Positions 7,134-15,007 are shown, counted from the stretch's first letter. The stretch: 16,619 bases of DNA from Acidimicrobiia bacterium UBA5794 (GCA_002418265.1 DIDS01000027.1:1-16619), one strand, 5' to 3'. Translations and numbers: made by a program. Notes: generated by a model not told the origin, from the letters alone.

Positions 7134-9305
7134 ATGACTGACACGATCCGGTTTGATGTTGAAGGGATGACGTGCGCTTCGTGCGCGGTGCGGATCGAAC
7201 GCGTCCTTGGAAAGCAAGAGGGCGTCGAGTCCGCTGTTGTGAACTTCGCCGGTCAAGAGGCACGCGCGACTGTCGGCCCGGAGGCGGATCTCGCAACCCT
7301 CCGCAGCGCCGTTGCCAAAATCGGCTACGAAATCACCGAAATCGGGCCCGATGACGATCGACGGCCCGTATCTGAGCGCTACTCCGATGAGGCAAAGAAG
7401 CAGCTTCGCAATGTGATCGGGGCTACCGCGCTCACGGCTCCCGTCATGTGGTTGGCGATGGCTGGCCCGGCGGAGTCGTGGAACCCATGGGTCCAATTCC
7501 TACTCACCACGGCGGTCGTGTTCATCTTTGGATGGCAATTCCATGTCGCGACATGGAAGCAGGTCACCTCACTGTCCCTTGCAATGGACACCCTGATTTC
7601 GGTCGGCACCCTCGCAGCGTGGACCTACTCGACGGCTGTCCTCCTCACGGAAGGTGCCACCGCCGTCAGTGCCGGGCAGGCTCATGTGTTCTTCGAAACA
7701 GCGGGCATGATTATCACGCTCATCCTCGTCGGTCGATTCTTCGAAGCGCGGGCAAAGGGCCAAGCGTCACAGGCCATCGCCAAGCTTGCAAACCTCGGGG
7801 CCAAACAGGCGCGCCTTGTCGAGGACGGCGTTGAGCGACTTGTGGATCCACTTGAATTGGCACCGGGGAACACCATCGTCGTACTTCCCGGAGAGAAGAT
7901 TCCCGCCGATGGAACCGTAACTGAAGGTCGCTCGGGTGTCGATGAATCCATGCTGACAGGCGAAAGCCGAGCCAGCGCAAAGGAGGCAGGCTCCCATGTC
8001 TTTGCAGCCACGGTGAATCAGCAGGGCAGACTCGTCGTCGAGGTCACCGGTGTTGGTCCCAACACGGCGCTTGCCCAGATCACACGTCTCGTTGAGGAGG
8101 CTCAGGCAACGAAGGCCCCCATCCAGCGACTCGCGGATCAGATCTCGGCTGTCTTTGTTCCCGTCGTCATCGCAATCGCCATCGTGGCGGGCCTCGCATG
8201 GCTCATCGCGACACAAGATGTCGCACGCTCCCTCCAGAACGCGGTGGCCGTTTTGATCATCGCGTGCCCTTGTGCGCTCGGGCTCGCCACCCCGACCGCG
8301 ATCATGGTCGGATCGGGACGAGGCGCCGAAATGGGGATTCTTTTCAAGAACGCCGAGGTGTTTGAACGAGCGAAGGACACCGACATCGTCGTCTTTGACA
8401 AGACAGGAACACTGACGCGAGGAGCGATGACCCTTGTCGATGTCGATACGGACGAGAACCGACGCCGATTCCTCACCCTCGTCGGCTCGCTCGAGGCCGG
8501 ATCTGAGCACCCGATCGGCAAGGCAGTCGCCCTCGGTGCCGAAGAACAGGACGCTGTGCTGACGTCGGTTGAGAACTTCCAAGCAGTGCAAGGCAAGGGT
8601 GCCCACGGCATCGTGGACGGGATTCACGTCATTGTCGGCACACCTTCCCTCATGGCAGATCACAACATTGCAGTCGAACCGTGGTCTTCACGATTCGACG
8701 CCATAGCCGCAACAGGAAACACCACCTTCCTTGCCGCATGGGACGGTGCGGTGCGGGGTGTCCTGAGCGTCGCGGACACCGTGAGGGAGACGTCGGCTGG
8801 GGCAATCGCTGACCTACACGCCATAGGCGTTGAAACCGCGATGCTAACCGGTGATTCGATGCGGGTCGCTTCTGCGATCGGTCAGGAACTTGGTATCGAT
8901 GAGGTTGTCGCTGATCTCATGCCTGGTGACAAGGTGTCGGCCATCACCGACATGCAAAGCGCCGGGCGGGTCGTTGCCTTTGTTGGGGACGGTATCAACG
9001 ATTCCCCAGCGTTGGCTCGCGCTGACCTCGGGATGGCGATCGGTTCAGGTTCCGATATTGCCATCGAAGCTGGCGACGTCGTGCTGATGTCCGGCGATCC
9101 TGCTTTGTCGGTGACGGCGCTCCGACTCGCTCGATCAACTTTCACGACGATCAGGCAGAACCTCTTTTGGGCTTTCGCCTACAACACCGCGGCGATACCG
9201 CTCGCAGCGCTTGGATTCCTCAACCCGATGATTGCTGCGGGAGCAATGGCGTTCTCGTCGGTGTCCGTCGTCCTCAACTCACTCCGGCTGCGGCGCTTCC
9301 ACTAG
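7134..9305 (+). CDS. copA: Copper-exporting P1B-type ATPase CopA
   Basis: P-type ATPase of 723 residues that pumps Cu(I) out of the cytoplasm. It has one N-terminal HMA domain with GMTCASC (Cys14, Cys17), then a membrane domain, the actuator domain with LTGES, the transmembrane CPC metal site (Cys378-Pro-Cys380), phosphorylation site Asp422 in DKTGT, the nucleotide-domain SEHP motif, and the hinge GDGINDSPAL from 618. The last helices carry YN (AFAYNTAA) and MAFSS, the other ligands of the Cu(I) P1B-1 subgroup. A single HMA domain and CPC with YN and MxxSS argue for Cu(I), not Cd/Zn. The start at 7134 is 6 nt after copZ. Nothing in it looks damaged. Confidence 0.96.
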   Translation: MTDTIRFDVEGMTCASCAVRIERVLGKQEGVESAVVNFAGQEARATVGPEADLATLRSAVAKIGYEITEIGPDDDRRPVSERYSDEAKKQLRNVIGATALTAPVMWLAMAGPAESWNPWVQFLLTTAVVFIFGWQFHVATWKQVTSLSLAMDTLISVGTLAAWTYSTAVLLTEGATAVSAGQAHVFFETAGMIITLILVGRFFEARAKGQASQAIAKLANLGAKQARLVEDGVERLVDPLELAPGNTIVVLPGEKIPADGTVTEGRSGVDESMLTGESRASAKEAGSHVFAATVNQQGRLVVEVTGVGPNTALAQITRLVEEAQATKAPIQRLADQISAVFVPVVIAIAIVAGLAWLIATQDVARSLQNAVAVLIIACPCALGLATPTAIMVGSGRGAEMGILFKNAEVFERAKDTDIVVFDKTGTLTRGAMTLVDVDTDENRRRFLTLVGSLEAGSEHPIGKAVALGAEEQDAVLTSVENFQAVQGKGAHGIVDGIHVIVGTPSLMADHNIAVEPWSSRFDAIAATGNTTFLAAWDGAVRGVLSVADTVRETSAGAIADLHAIGVETAMLTGDSMRVASAIGQELGIDEVVADLMPGDKVSAITDMQSAGRVVAFVGDGINDSPALARADLGMAIGSGSDIAIEAGDVVLMSGDPALSVTALRLARSTFTTIRQNLFWAFAYNTAAIPLAALGFLNPMIAAGAMAFSSVSVVLNSLRLRRFH

Positions 9306-9335
9306 AGCGCGTCGAACCACTCCGGAGCAAACCAG

Positions 9336-9392
9336 ACCCGTTCTGTGGGCTCCAGTATGGGGAAAACGCGGCACTGGAACCCTGGGTACGCG
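9336..9392 (+). repeat. Bipartite intergenic element, copy B
   Basis: ACCCGTTCTGTGGGCTCC (9336-9353), 22 unconserved bases, GGAACCCTGGGTACGCG (9376-9392). Both long blocks are identical to copy A in inverted orientation relative to the chromosome. It fills most of the 90-bp gap between the convergent copA and the antitoxin-like gene, ending 3 bp from the latter's stop codon. Confidence 0.8.
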
Positions 9393-9395
9393 AAC

Positions 9396-9596
9396 TTAGT
9401 TGTCGTCGTCGAGGCCTTCGACGAAGTCCTTCGCCTTTTCGGCGCCCGAATCGATCTGGTCTGAGTACTTGCCGCCGGTTTTGTCGTCCGCGATGTCTGC
9501 GGCCTTGTCGATTCCGTCTTGAACCTTGTCGGCGTGTTCCCCCGCCATGTCCTTGCCCTTGGAGACCATTCCCTTGACGCTGTCCATGAAACCCAC
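9396..9596 (-). CDS. MT0933-like antitoxin family small protein
   Basis: A 66-residue, charged, probably helical protein: MGFMDSVKGM start, then repeated AEHADKV/IDKAADIADDKTGGKYSD-type segments and an acidic tail (EGLDDDN). The DKTGGKYSDQID core is that of the MT0933_antitox family (Rv0909-like) found in actinobacteria. I see no partner toxin gene next to it, so toxin neutralisation is only the family label; a stress-related role is equally possible. GTG 9596 is the start because AAAGGA (9604-9609) lies 7 nt upstream; ATG 9587 is too far from it. It is divergent from yyaL and convergent with copA. Confidence 0.78.
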   Translation of the reverse strand: MGFMDSVKGMVSKGKDMAGEHADKVQDGIDKAADIADDKTGGKYSDQIDSGAEKAKDFVEGLDDDN

Positions 9597-9603
9597 GGTT
9601 GAT

Positions 9604-9629
9604 TCCTTTCGGTCGTTGCACCAACGGTA
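9604..9629 (-). promoter_or_regulatory. -10 element and ribosome binding site of the antitoxin-like gene
   Basis: On the minus strand TACCGT (9629-9624) fits a -10 element and AAAGGA (9609-9604) is a Shine-Dalgarno 7 nt before the GTG start. This gives a short leader of about 20 nt, unlike the leaderless yyaL promoter facing it. Confidence 0.5.
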
Positions 9630-9661
9630 GTGGAAGCGGCAAATGCAGTCTCGGAAGCGGG

Positions 9662-9667
9662 TACGGT
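9662..9667 (+). promoter_or_regulatory. -10 element of a leaderless yyaL promoter
   Basis: TACGGT is followed by 6 nt and the ATG at 9674. No Shine-Dalgarno precedes that ATG, which decides the start against the longer frame open from 9599. Confidence 0.6.
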
Positions 9668-9673
9668 TTCTTC

Positions 9674-11698
9674 ATGTCCAACCGACTCGCCCACGCCACA
9701 TCTCCCTATCTCAAGCAGCACGCCGACAACCCAGTCGACTGGTACGAATGGGGTCCGGAAGCATTCTCCGACGCCACCCGACGCGACGTGCCTGTCCTTT
9801 TGTCGGTCGGGTACTCGGCATGCCACTGGTGCCATGTCATGGCGCACGAATCCTTTGAGGACGTCGAAACGGCTCGGTACATGAACGAGCATTTCGTCAA
9901 TGTGAAGGTTGATCGGGAAGAACGTCCAGACATCGATCGGATCTACATGGATGCCGTCATGTCAATGACCGGTCAGGGGGGCTGGCCCATGACCGTGTTC
10001 CTGACTCCTGATCAGCGACCGATCTTTGCCGGAACCTACTTCCCCAAGACCGCCATGACCCACCACCCAAGCTTCATGGATGTGATGGCAGCAGTGACAG
10101 ATGCGTGGACGACAAACCGAGCAGGTGTCCACGAGCAGGCGAACACGATCACCCGCTCCATCTCCCAAGCCAGTCATCCCACAGCGCCGGTGCCCACACA
10201 ACACGACCTTGACGAGGCGGTCGGTGCGATTGGACGTACGTACGACGCCGTCAACGGTGGATTTGGGGGTGCTCCGAAGTTTCCGCAGGCACCAACGCTC
10301 GAGTTTCTGATGCGAGTTGCCGCCATACGACGCGCAACGGACACGGGAGAGACCGCCTTGGCGATGCTGACGACAACGCTTGAGAAAATGGCAAGGGGAG
10401 GCATCTACGACCATCTGCTCGGCGGGTTTGCCAGATACTCCGTGGATGCCGTTTGGCTTGTCCCACACTTCGAAAAGATGCTCTACGACAACGCATTGCT
10501 CGCTCGCATCTATCTCAGGACATGGCAGCTGACCGGAGATGAACGTTTCCGGTCCACCGCAGTTGAGGTGCTCGACTATCTCGACGAAACGCTCGCTGAT
10601 CCCACCGGTGGAATCCACTCTGCCGAAGATGCCGACTCCGAGGGAGAGGAAGGCAAGTTCGCCGTGTGGTCGTGGACGGAGCTCGCGTCGATCCTTGGCG
10701 AGGATCTTCCTGTCGCCGCCGCCATCTACGGTTTCACACCAGAGGGCAACTTCGAGGGGAACAACATCCCCACCCGCGAAAGCGACCTTGCAGCGGTTGC
10801 GGACCAATTTGAGCTCACACCAGAGCAGCTCACGGGGGCACGGGACCGCATCGACAACGCCCTCATCGCCGTACGGAAGGCGCGGATCCAACCAGGGCGC
10901 GACAACAAGATCGTGTCTGCATGGAACGGCTTTGCACTCCGCGCCTTTGCTGAGGCCGGCGCAATCCTTGATGAGGATCGTTACCGACAACGGGCCGAGG
11001 CCATCGCATTGTTTCTCACGACCACGGCCAACCCGGGTGGTGAGCTCGTGCGATCGTGGCGCGATGGCACGGGTGTCGGTGCTTTCGCCGATGATCTCGC
11101 GGCAGTGGCCATCGGTCTCTACACGTTGTTCCAAACCAGCGGTGATGTCTCATGGTTCACCCACGCCGAGACCCTGGTCGCTCGTCTCAGGGAGGATTTC
11201 ACGGACCCAACCGGTGGGTTCTACGCGACATCATCGAACTCCGAGGCCCTCATTGCCAGGCCAAAGAACATGCAGGACAATCCGACCCCATCTGACAATG
11301 CGCTGGCACTGGAAGCTCTCCAGATCCACGCAGCCCTGACCGGTGATCTCGGTGCCGTCGGCGAGATGGAATCCACGATGGGGGCCATCTCAATCATCGC
11401 CCGTCGGTACCCTTCGTTCGCCGGGCACAGCCTCGCAGTCTGGGCAACCCATCTCGCCGGTATCAAGGAGGTCGCCCTCACCGGACGTGGCGATGCCACA
11501 GCCGAGATGGAACATCTTGTGTGGAGTGCCTACCGCCCGACCGTGGTCGTGGCCGTCAACGGTGGAAGCGATTCGCCCGTACCGCTCCTCGCCGAGCGTG
11601 ACGCCACCGGAACCGCCACGGCCTTTGTCTGCCAGCGATTGGTGTGCGGACTTCCGATCAGTGACGTCACCGACCTTGCAGCAGCGTTGGAGCACTGA
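9674..11698 (+). CDS. yyaL: Thioredoxin-domain protein YyaL (DUF255 / SPATA20 family)
   Basis: A 674-residue cytoplasmic protein, full length for the family. The N-terminal 170 residues form a thioredoxin-like domain starting with the family hallmark RLAHATSPYLKQHADNPVDW and carrying the CxxC-type active site SACHWCH (Cys50, Cys53), then FVNVKVDREERPDID and GGWPMTVFLTP. The rest is an (alpha/alpha)6 barrel-like region with GGGFGGAPKFP-type, GGIYDHLLGGFARYSVD and WLVPHFEKMLYDNA motifs, seen in N-acylglucosamine epimerase-like folds. The biochemical reaction is not settled; the CxxC suggests redox or thiol chemistry. It is probably monocistronic or read with the PAC2 gene 55 nt downstream, which has its own promoter. 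Confidence 0.93.
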   Translation: MSNRLAHATSPYLKQHADNPVDWYEWGPEAFSDATRRDVPVLLSVGYSACHWCHVMAHESFEDVETARYMNEHFVNVKVDREERPDIDRIYMDAVMSMTGQGGWPMTVFLTPDQRPIFAGTYFPKTAMTHHPSFMDVMAAVTDAWTTNRAGVHEQANTITRSISQASHPTAPVPTQHDLDEAVGAIGRTYDAVNGGFGGAPKFPQAPTLEFLMRVAAIRRATDTGETALAMLTTTLEKMARGGIYDHLLGGFARYSVDAVWLVPHFEKMLYDNALLARIYLRTWQLTGDERFRSTAVEVLDYLDETLADPTGGIHSAEDADSEGEEGKFAVWSWTELASILGEDLPVAAAIYGFTPEGNFEGNNIPTRESDLAAVADQFELTPEQLTGARDRIDNALIAVRKARIQPGRDNKIVSAWNGFALRAFAEAGAILDEDRYRQRAEAIALFLTTTANPGGELVRSWRDGTGVGAFADDLAAVAIGLYTLFQTSGDVSWFTHAETLVARLREDFTDPTGGFYATSSNSEALIARPKNMQDNPTPSDNALALEALQIHAALTGDLGAVGEMESTMGAISIIARRYPSFAGHSLAVWATHLAGIKEVALTGRGDATAEMEHLVWSAYRPTVVVAVNGGSDSPVPLLAERDATGTATAFVCQRLVCGLPISDVTDLAAALEH

Positions 11699-11706
11699 CC
11701 GAGCGA

Positions 11707-11738
11707 ACCGAAGTTGGGGGCCTTCAAAATACTTCGGT
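11707..11738. repeat. 8-bp inverted repeat between yyaL and the PAC2 gene
   Basis: ACCGAAGT (11707-11714) and ACTTCGGT (11731-11738) are perfectly complementary across 16 nt. The right arm ends 3 nt before the PAC2 -10 element, so it could be an operator; position after the yyaL stop also allows a weak terminator without a U-tract. Confidence 0.55.
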
Positions 11739-11741
11739 GGC

Positions 11742-11747
11742 TACCCT
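11742..11747 (+). promoter_or_regulatory. -10 element of a leaderless PAC2-gene promoter
   Basis: TACCCT is followed by 6 nt and the ATG at 11754, with no Shine-Dalgarno. It fixes the start; the frame is open to 11343 only as a shadow of yyaL. Confidence 0.6.
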
Positions 11748-11753
11748 CTCGGC

Positions 11754-12653
11754 ATGGACGTCATACGGCGACAGCAACTACCTCCGGTTCGGAGACCGAT
11801 CGCGATTGTCGCATTCGGTGGTTGGAACGATGCGTGCGATGTTGCCTCCACAGCAGCCAACTTCGTGATCGACGCACACGACGCGACATCAGCGTTCGCC
11901 GAGATCGAACCTGACCCTTTCTACGACTTTCAACAGCATCGCCCCATCGTTGAAATCAAGGACGGCGTGTCCCAGTCGCTCACATGGCCATCCGTCAGTT
12001 TTACGGCAATCTCGCGCCTCAACGACGACCGCGATCTCATCGTCGTCACAGGGCCAGAGCCAAACTTCCGGTGGAAGACCTTCGCCCGGTCCCTCGTCGA
12101 GGTGCTCGATGACATCGGAGTCGAAGAGGTCATCCTTGTCGGAGCGTACGTGGGAGTCGTCGGGCATCGCGAATCCGTGTCCCTCTCCGGAGTCGCGACC
12201 GATACTGTGAGTGTCATCCGGAGCGGCCTTGAGTCCTCGAGCTACAACGGGCCGACGGGAATGGTCGGTGTCGTCCAAGGGGCGTGCAAAGAGGTCGGCA
12301 TCCAGTCGCTCTCCCTGTGGGCAGCAACGCCGCCATACCTGTCGGGCAACCCGTTCCCGAAAGCGGTCCTCGCCATTGTCGAAAAGATCTCCGACATCAC
12401 CAACCTCCATATCGATACGTCCGAGTTGATCGCGATCGACGCCGAATACACCCAGAAGGTGGACGACGCCCTTGAGGAGGCAGGTTCTGACGTCAACGAG
12501 TACCTTGAAGAGATCGAGTCCTACGACGAGCCATTGCTCGGCTCGCTGATGTCTTCGTGGAGCCCGGTGGATGGACCGGGAGCATCACTTGACCCTGACA
12601 ATGCCGATGATCTTGTGGACGAAATCGTCAAGTTCCTCGAAGGCAATTCGTAA
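11754..12653 (+). CDS. PAC2 family protein
   Basis: A 299-residue soluble protein of the PAC2 (proteasome assembly chaperone 2-like) family. Typical blocks are PIAIVAFGGWNDACDVAS near residue 18, the central DLIVVTGPEPNFRWKTFARSL, VEEVILVGAYVGVV followed by the S..GVATD loop, and SLWAATPPYLSGNPFPKA. The C-terminal 70 residues are acidic (EEAGSDVNEYLEEIESYDE and SLDPDNADDLVDEIVKFLE). Actinobacterial members are common and have no settled function; a link with proteasome assembly is by homology only, and no proteasome gene is in this window. It is followed after 5 nt by the CopD-like gene, implying co-transcription. Confidence 0.9.
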   Translation: MDVIRRQQLPPVRRPIAIVAFGGWNDACDVASTAANFVIDAHDATSAFAEIEPDPFYDFQQHRPIVEIKDGVSQSLTWPSVSFTAISRLNDDRDLIVVTGPEPNFRWKTFARSLVEVLDDIGVEEVILVGAYVGVVGHRESVSLSGVATDTVSVIRSGLESSSYNGPTGMVGVVQGACKEVGIQSLSLWAATPPYLSGNPFPKAVLAIVEKISDITNLHIDTSELIAIDAEYTQKVDDALEEAGSDVNEYLEEIESYDEPLLGSLMSSWSPVDGPGASLDPDNADDLVDEIVKFLEGNS

Positions 12654-12658
12654 GAACC

Positions 12659-13051
12659 GTGAGCGAACTCGAACTTGTCAAGACGCTACATCTCCTTGCC
12701 GCCGCCACCTGGACGGGTGGTCTCATCGTTCTCGGCTTCCTCGTCTCGGCGATCCGGACCGCAACTGACGATCGGGCCGTGCTCCAGGCAACGGCGAAAC
12801 GATTCTCGGTCGTGTCGTGGGTTGCGATGGCCACCGCGCTCGCAACGGGTCTACGGCTCTACTACATCGACAAGGCCCAGCCCGAGTACTTCATCACCAA
12901 GTGGAGCCTCATCACGATCGTCATCATCGTTGCACTCGTCCACCAGCTCACCGCAAAGCGGACACCGCCCGCCATTCGGGGTCTCACCCAGGCGGTGATC
13001 CTGCTGCTGTCGATCGGAATCTTTGCAGCTGCGACAGCCCTTCCGTACTAG
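12659..13051 (+). CDS. CopD-like four-helix membrane protein
   Basis: A 130-residue inner-membrane protein with four hydrophobic segments (about 6-32, 49-70, 80-98, 108-128). The first helix carries His11 and Trp18 in LHLLAAATWTGGLIVLGF, the pattern of CopD-type and related small haem/copper membrane proteins; His95 lies in the third helix. The start is GTG 12659, 5 nt after the PAC2 stop; no strong ribosome binding site is visible. Its TAG stop overlaps the stop of the opposing gene within CTAG (13048-13051). Family assignment is by pattern; a role in copper import or redox is not shown, and it is 3.3 kb from the copper operon. Confidence 0.72.
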   Translation: MSELELVKTLHLLAAATWTGGLIVLGFLVSAIRTATDDRAVLQATAKRFSVVSWVAMATALATGLRLYYIDKAQPEYFITKWSLITIVIIVALVHQLTAKRTPPAIRGLTQAVILLLSIGIFAAATALPY

Positions 13052-14178
13052 GTCACGGTCCGCAACGCTGAAAGAAGGGACTCCACATCCCGATCCGTTG
13101 TGTGGAGATGTGGTGAGATACGGATCGAATCCCCTCGGACACTCACCGAAATACGTTTCGAGCGAAAGAATTCAGCGATGTCTGTGGGAAGTCCGTTTGG
13201 TCTTCTGATACCGATGAGATGAGGCGATCGCTGATCAGAGGGAACGGTCACCCATCCCGCATCAGTCGCTCCCGCAGCGATGGCGTCGGTTCGGCCACGA
13301 AGGACCTCGGCAACGTTGGCAACCCCCCAATCGTTGATCTGGGTCATCGCAGCGTTCGCCATCGCGACACCGATGAAGTTGGACCGCTCGCCGACATCGA
13401 ATCGGCGAGCGCCAGCGTCGTAGACATCGGTGTAGTCAACGAGATCTGCAAAGTCCTCTGCTCCCTTTCGTGTCGCCCAGCCCTCCTCAAGAGGGCTTCC
13501 TGAGCGATGCTGCGGTGCAACCCACAGGTAGGCAAGGCCGTAGAAGCCGAGTTGCCACTTGTACCCGACCGAATAGACAAAGTCGGGCTGCACCTCCCCA
13601 ACGTCGAATGGCATCGCACAGAACGACTGTGACGCATCGACACACAACGCAGCCCCAACGGCTCTCGCTGCCTTCCCCACCGCAACCAGGTCAACGATTG
13701 AGCCATCCGTCCAGTGGCAATTGGGAACGGTCACCACCGCGGTACGGTCGTCGATGGCCCCGAGTATTCCTGCGGTCCAGCCATCGGGCGTGCGAGGAAC
13801 GCGAATAATCTCGCCACCGTCGGAAGCGACCTTGGTCCTCCACGGATACACGTTCGACGGGAACTGCTCATCAAGCATCACCACCGTTCGCCCCGGACCA
13901 ATGGCAAGGTTCTTGGCTGCGGTTCCTGCGCCGTACGAAACCCCCGGAATGAGGGCCACCCCGTCGGCATCACCGTTCATCGCCTTGGCAACCAGCCGCC
14001 TGAGATTCTCCACCGGCTTGAAGAAGGCCCCCGCGGCCACCTCCCACGGCCGCCCGGTGAGCGCCACCGATTCTCGGCCAGCGAGCGCAACCGAGTGCAG
14101 CCGCGGGCCGAAGTAGGCCGAGTTCAGATAGGTGACATCATCTGGGACATCAAAGAGATGCGATTGGTCGCGAAGCAT
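13048..14178 (-). CDS. Aminotransferase class V-fold PLP enzyme
   Basis: A 376-residue fold-type I PLP enzyme of the class V (cysteine desulfurase/kynureninase-like) group. It starts YLNSAYFGPR, has the ring-stacking region near IPGVSYGAGTAAKN, VDASQ (180-184) with Asp181 for the pyridine nitrogen, and the probable Schiff-base Lys207 in YSVGYKWQLGFYG. No cysteine-bearing loop typical of NifS/IscS catalysis stands out near the C-terminus, so desulfurase activity is doubtful; a kynureninase-like hydrolase or an aminotransferase is as likely. The substrate is unknown. ATG 14178 is chosen; GTG 14184 and TTG 14190 in the same frame are alternatives and no clear ribosome binding site decides. Confidence 0.85.
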   Translation of the reverse strand: MLRDQSHLFDVPDDVTYLNSAYFGPRLHSVALAGRESVALTGRPWEVAAGAFFKPVENLRRLVAKAMNGDADGVALIPGVSYGAGTAAKNLAIGPGRTVVMLDEQFPSNVYPWRTKVASDGGEIIRVPRTPDGWTAGILGAIDDRTAVVTVPNCHWTDGSIVDLVAVGKAARAVGAALCVDASQSFCAMPFDVGEVQPDFVYSVGYKWQLGFYGLAYLWVAPQHRSGSPLEEGWATRKGAEDFADLVDYTDVYDAGARRFDVGERSNFIGVAMANAAMTQINDWGVANVAEVLRGRTDAIAAGATDAGWVTVPSDQRSPHLIGIRRPNGLPTDIAEFFRSKRISVSVRGDSIRISPHLHTTDRDVESLLSALRTVT

Positions 14179-14290
14179 CCCCACATTCAAGCAGCGACGG
14201 GTACCTCCCCGATCGGCCGCTCACCTCATGTGGTCACTCCCCGGCCAGCCGGCACCCTGACCAGATCCCACAACTGAATCATCGCGTTGG

Positions 14291-14809
14291 TCAGACATCG
14301 ACACAGATCGCATACACGTCGAATCCCGCTGAGGGGGTCGTGCTCCAGTTCGGATTGTGGGCCAGAACACGCCACTGGGAGACGGCCGACGGGTAGCTCT
14401 CGAGGAATGTCACCCAGACGCCGGTAATCGTTGCTCCACCACCGGTTACGACTTGGTTGGCATCACACGGAGTCACCCCCGACAGGTACTCATCATCGAA
14501 GGTGAAATGTCGGGTCTTTATCTGGTACCCAGAAATCCCCGATTGGGGGACATTGTCAGCGAAACGATGCAGCATCGCTGCCATCTGTTGTCTTGTGATG
14601 TTGTCCTGCGGGCAGAACTTGTCGTTTGCTGGCGGGTTACATCCCAGTGTGATCCCGTTTGCCGCAAGCCACGCGATGTCATCGTGGAAGACGTTCCCAT
14701 TGTCAACATCCTTAAATACATTCGATGCCAACCCGGCCGCCTGAACCGCCATCACAGCGACAACCACTGCGAGGATGAATCACACGTTTCCCTTGAAGAT
14801 GTTCCTCAT
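14291..14809 (-). pseudogene. SLH-domain secreted protein with in-frame stop in the signal peptide
   Basis: From ATG 14809, with AAAGGGG 8 nt upstream, the frame reads MRNIFKGNV, then TGA at 14782-14780, then FILAVVVAVMAVQAAGLASN. Together these make a normal signal peptide interrupted at codon 10, where TGG (Trp) would restore it. After the cleavage region one S-layer homology repeat follows: VFKDV...IAWLAANGITLGC...FCPQDNITRQQMAAMLHRFAD. The last 85 residues carry TPCDANQVVTGGGATITGVWV and end YAICVDV, a small cysteine-containing beta-like domain I have seen in secreted actinobacterial proteins but cannot name. The body shows no further damage, so the mutation is recent, a sequencing error, or bypassed by reinitiation at GTG 14767. 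If expressed, the protein would bind the cell wall. Confidence 0.75.
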
Positions 14810-14817
14810 CCCGAATT

Positions 14818-14824
14818 CCCCTTT
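14818..14824 (-). promoter_or_regulatory. Ribosome binding site of the SLH gene
   Basis: AAAGGGG on the minus strand, 8 nt before ATG 14809. It shows that translation was meant to begin upstream of the in-frame TGA. Confidence 0.65.
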
Positions 14825-14975
14825 CCAGCCGCCAGGGCCGGTCTGTGTCTCGTACCGCCGTGCATCGCGGGTTGCGAGCACAACCAGGTCGGTGTGATCC
14901 TTCTCACCAGCCGACCGAAGGTATGAGCCAAAAGCGAAACGTTGCGCGGCCAAGAAGCCGCGTGAGGGCGCTATA

Positions 14976-15006
14976 TCGTTCGGATCGAAAAAAAGGATCC
15001 GAACGA
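14976..15006. terminator. Strong hairpin downstream of the bS22-type gene (distal)
   Basis: Perfect 11-bp stem TCGTTCGGATC / GATCCGAACGA around a 9-nt loop GAAAAAAAG. On the minus strand the loop is T-rich. It follows the hairpin at 15008-15035, so transcription from the bS22-type gene would meet two stable stems in series before the SLH promoter region. Confidence 0.6.
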
Positions 15007-15007
15007 A

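Noticed and set aside
9302..9892. 196-codon minus-strand frame across the antitoxin-like gene and the start of yyaL
   Set aside because: It overlaps two supported genes and the intergenic repeat and shows no family pattern.
14257..14294. Inverted repeat CTGACCA/TGGTCAG over the SLH stop codon
   Set aside because: The arms are 7 bp with a 24-nt loop; too weak to call a terminator or operator.
14780..14782. TGA in the SLH gene as selenocysteine or a reassigned codon
   Set aside because: A signal peptide is no place for selenocysteine, no adjacent selenocysteine stem-loop is evident, and TGA is used as a normal stop by most other genes here.
14840..14960. tRNA or structured RNA around a GGTTG/CAACC hairpin
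   Set aside because: No cloverleaf, no T-loop or anticodon arm; only a 5-bp stem.
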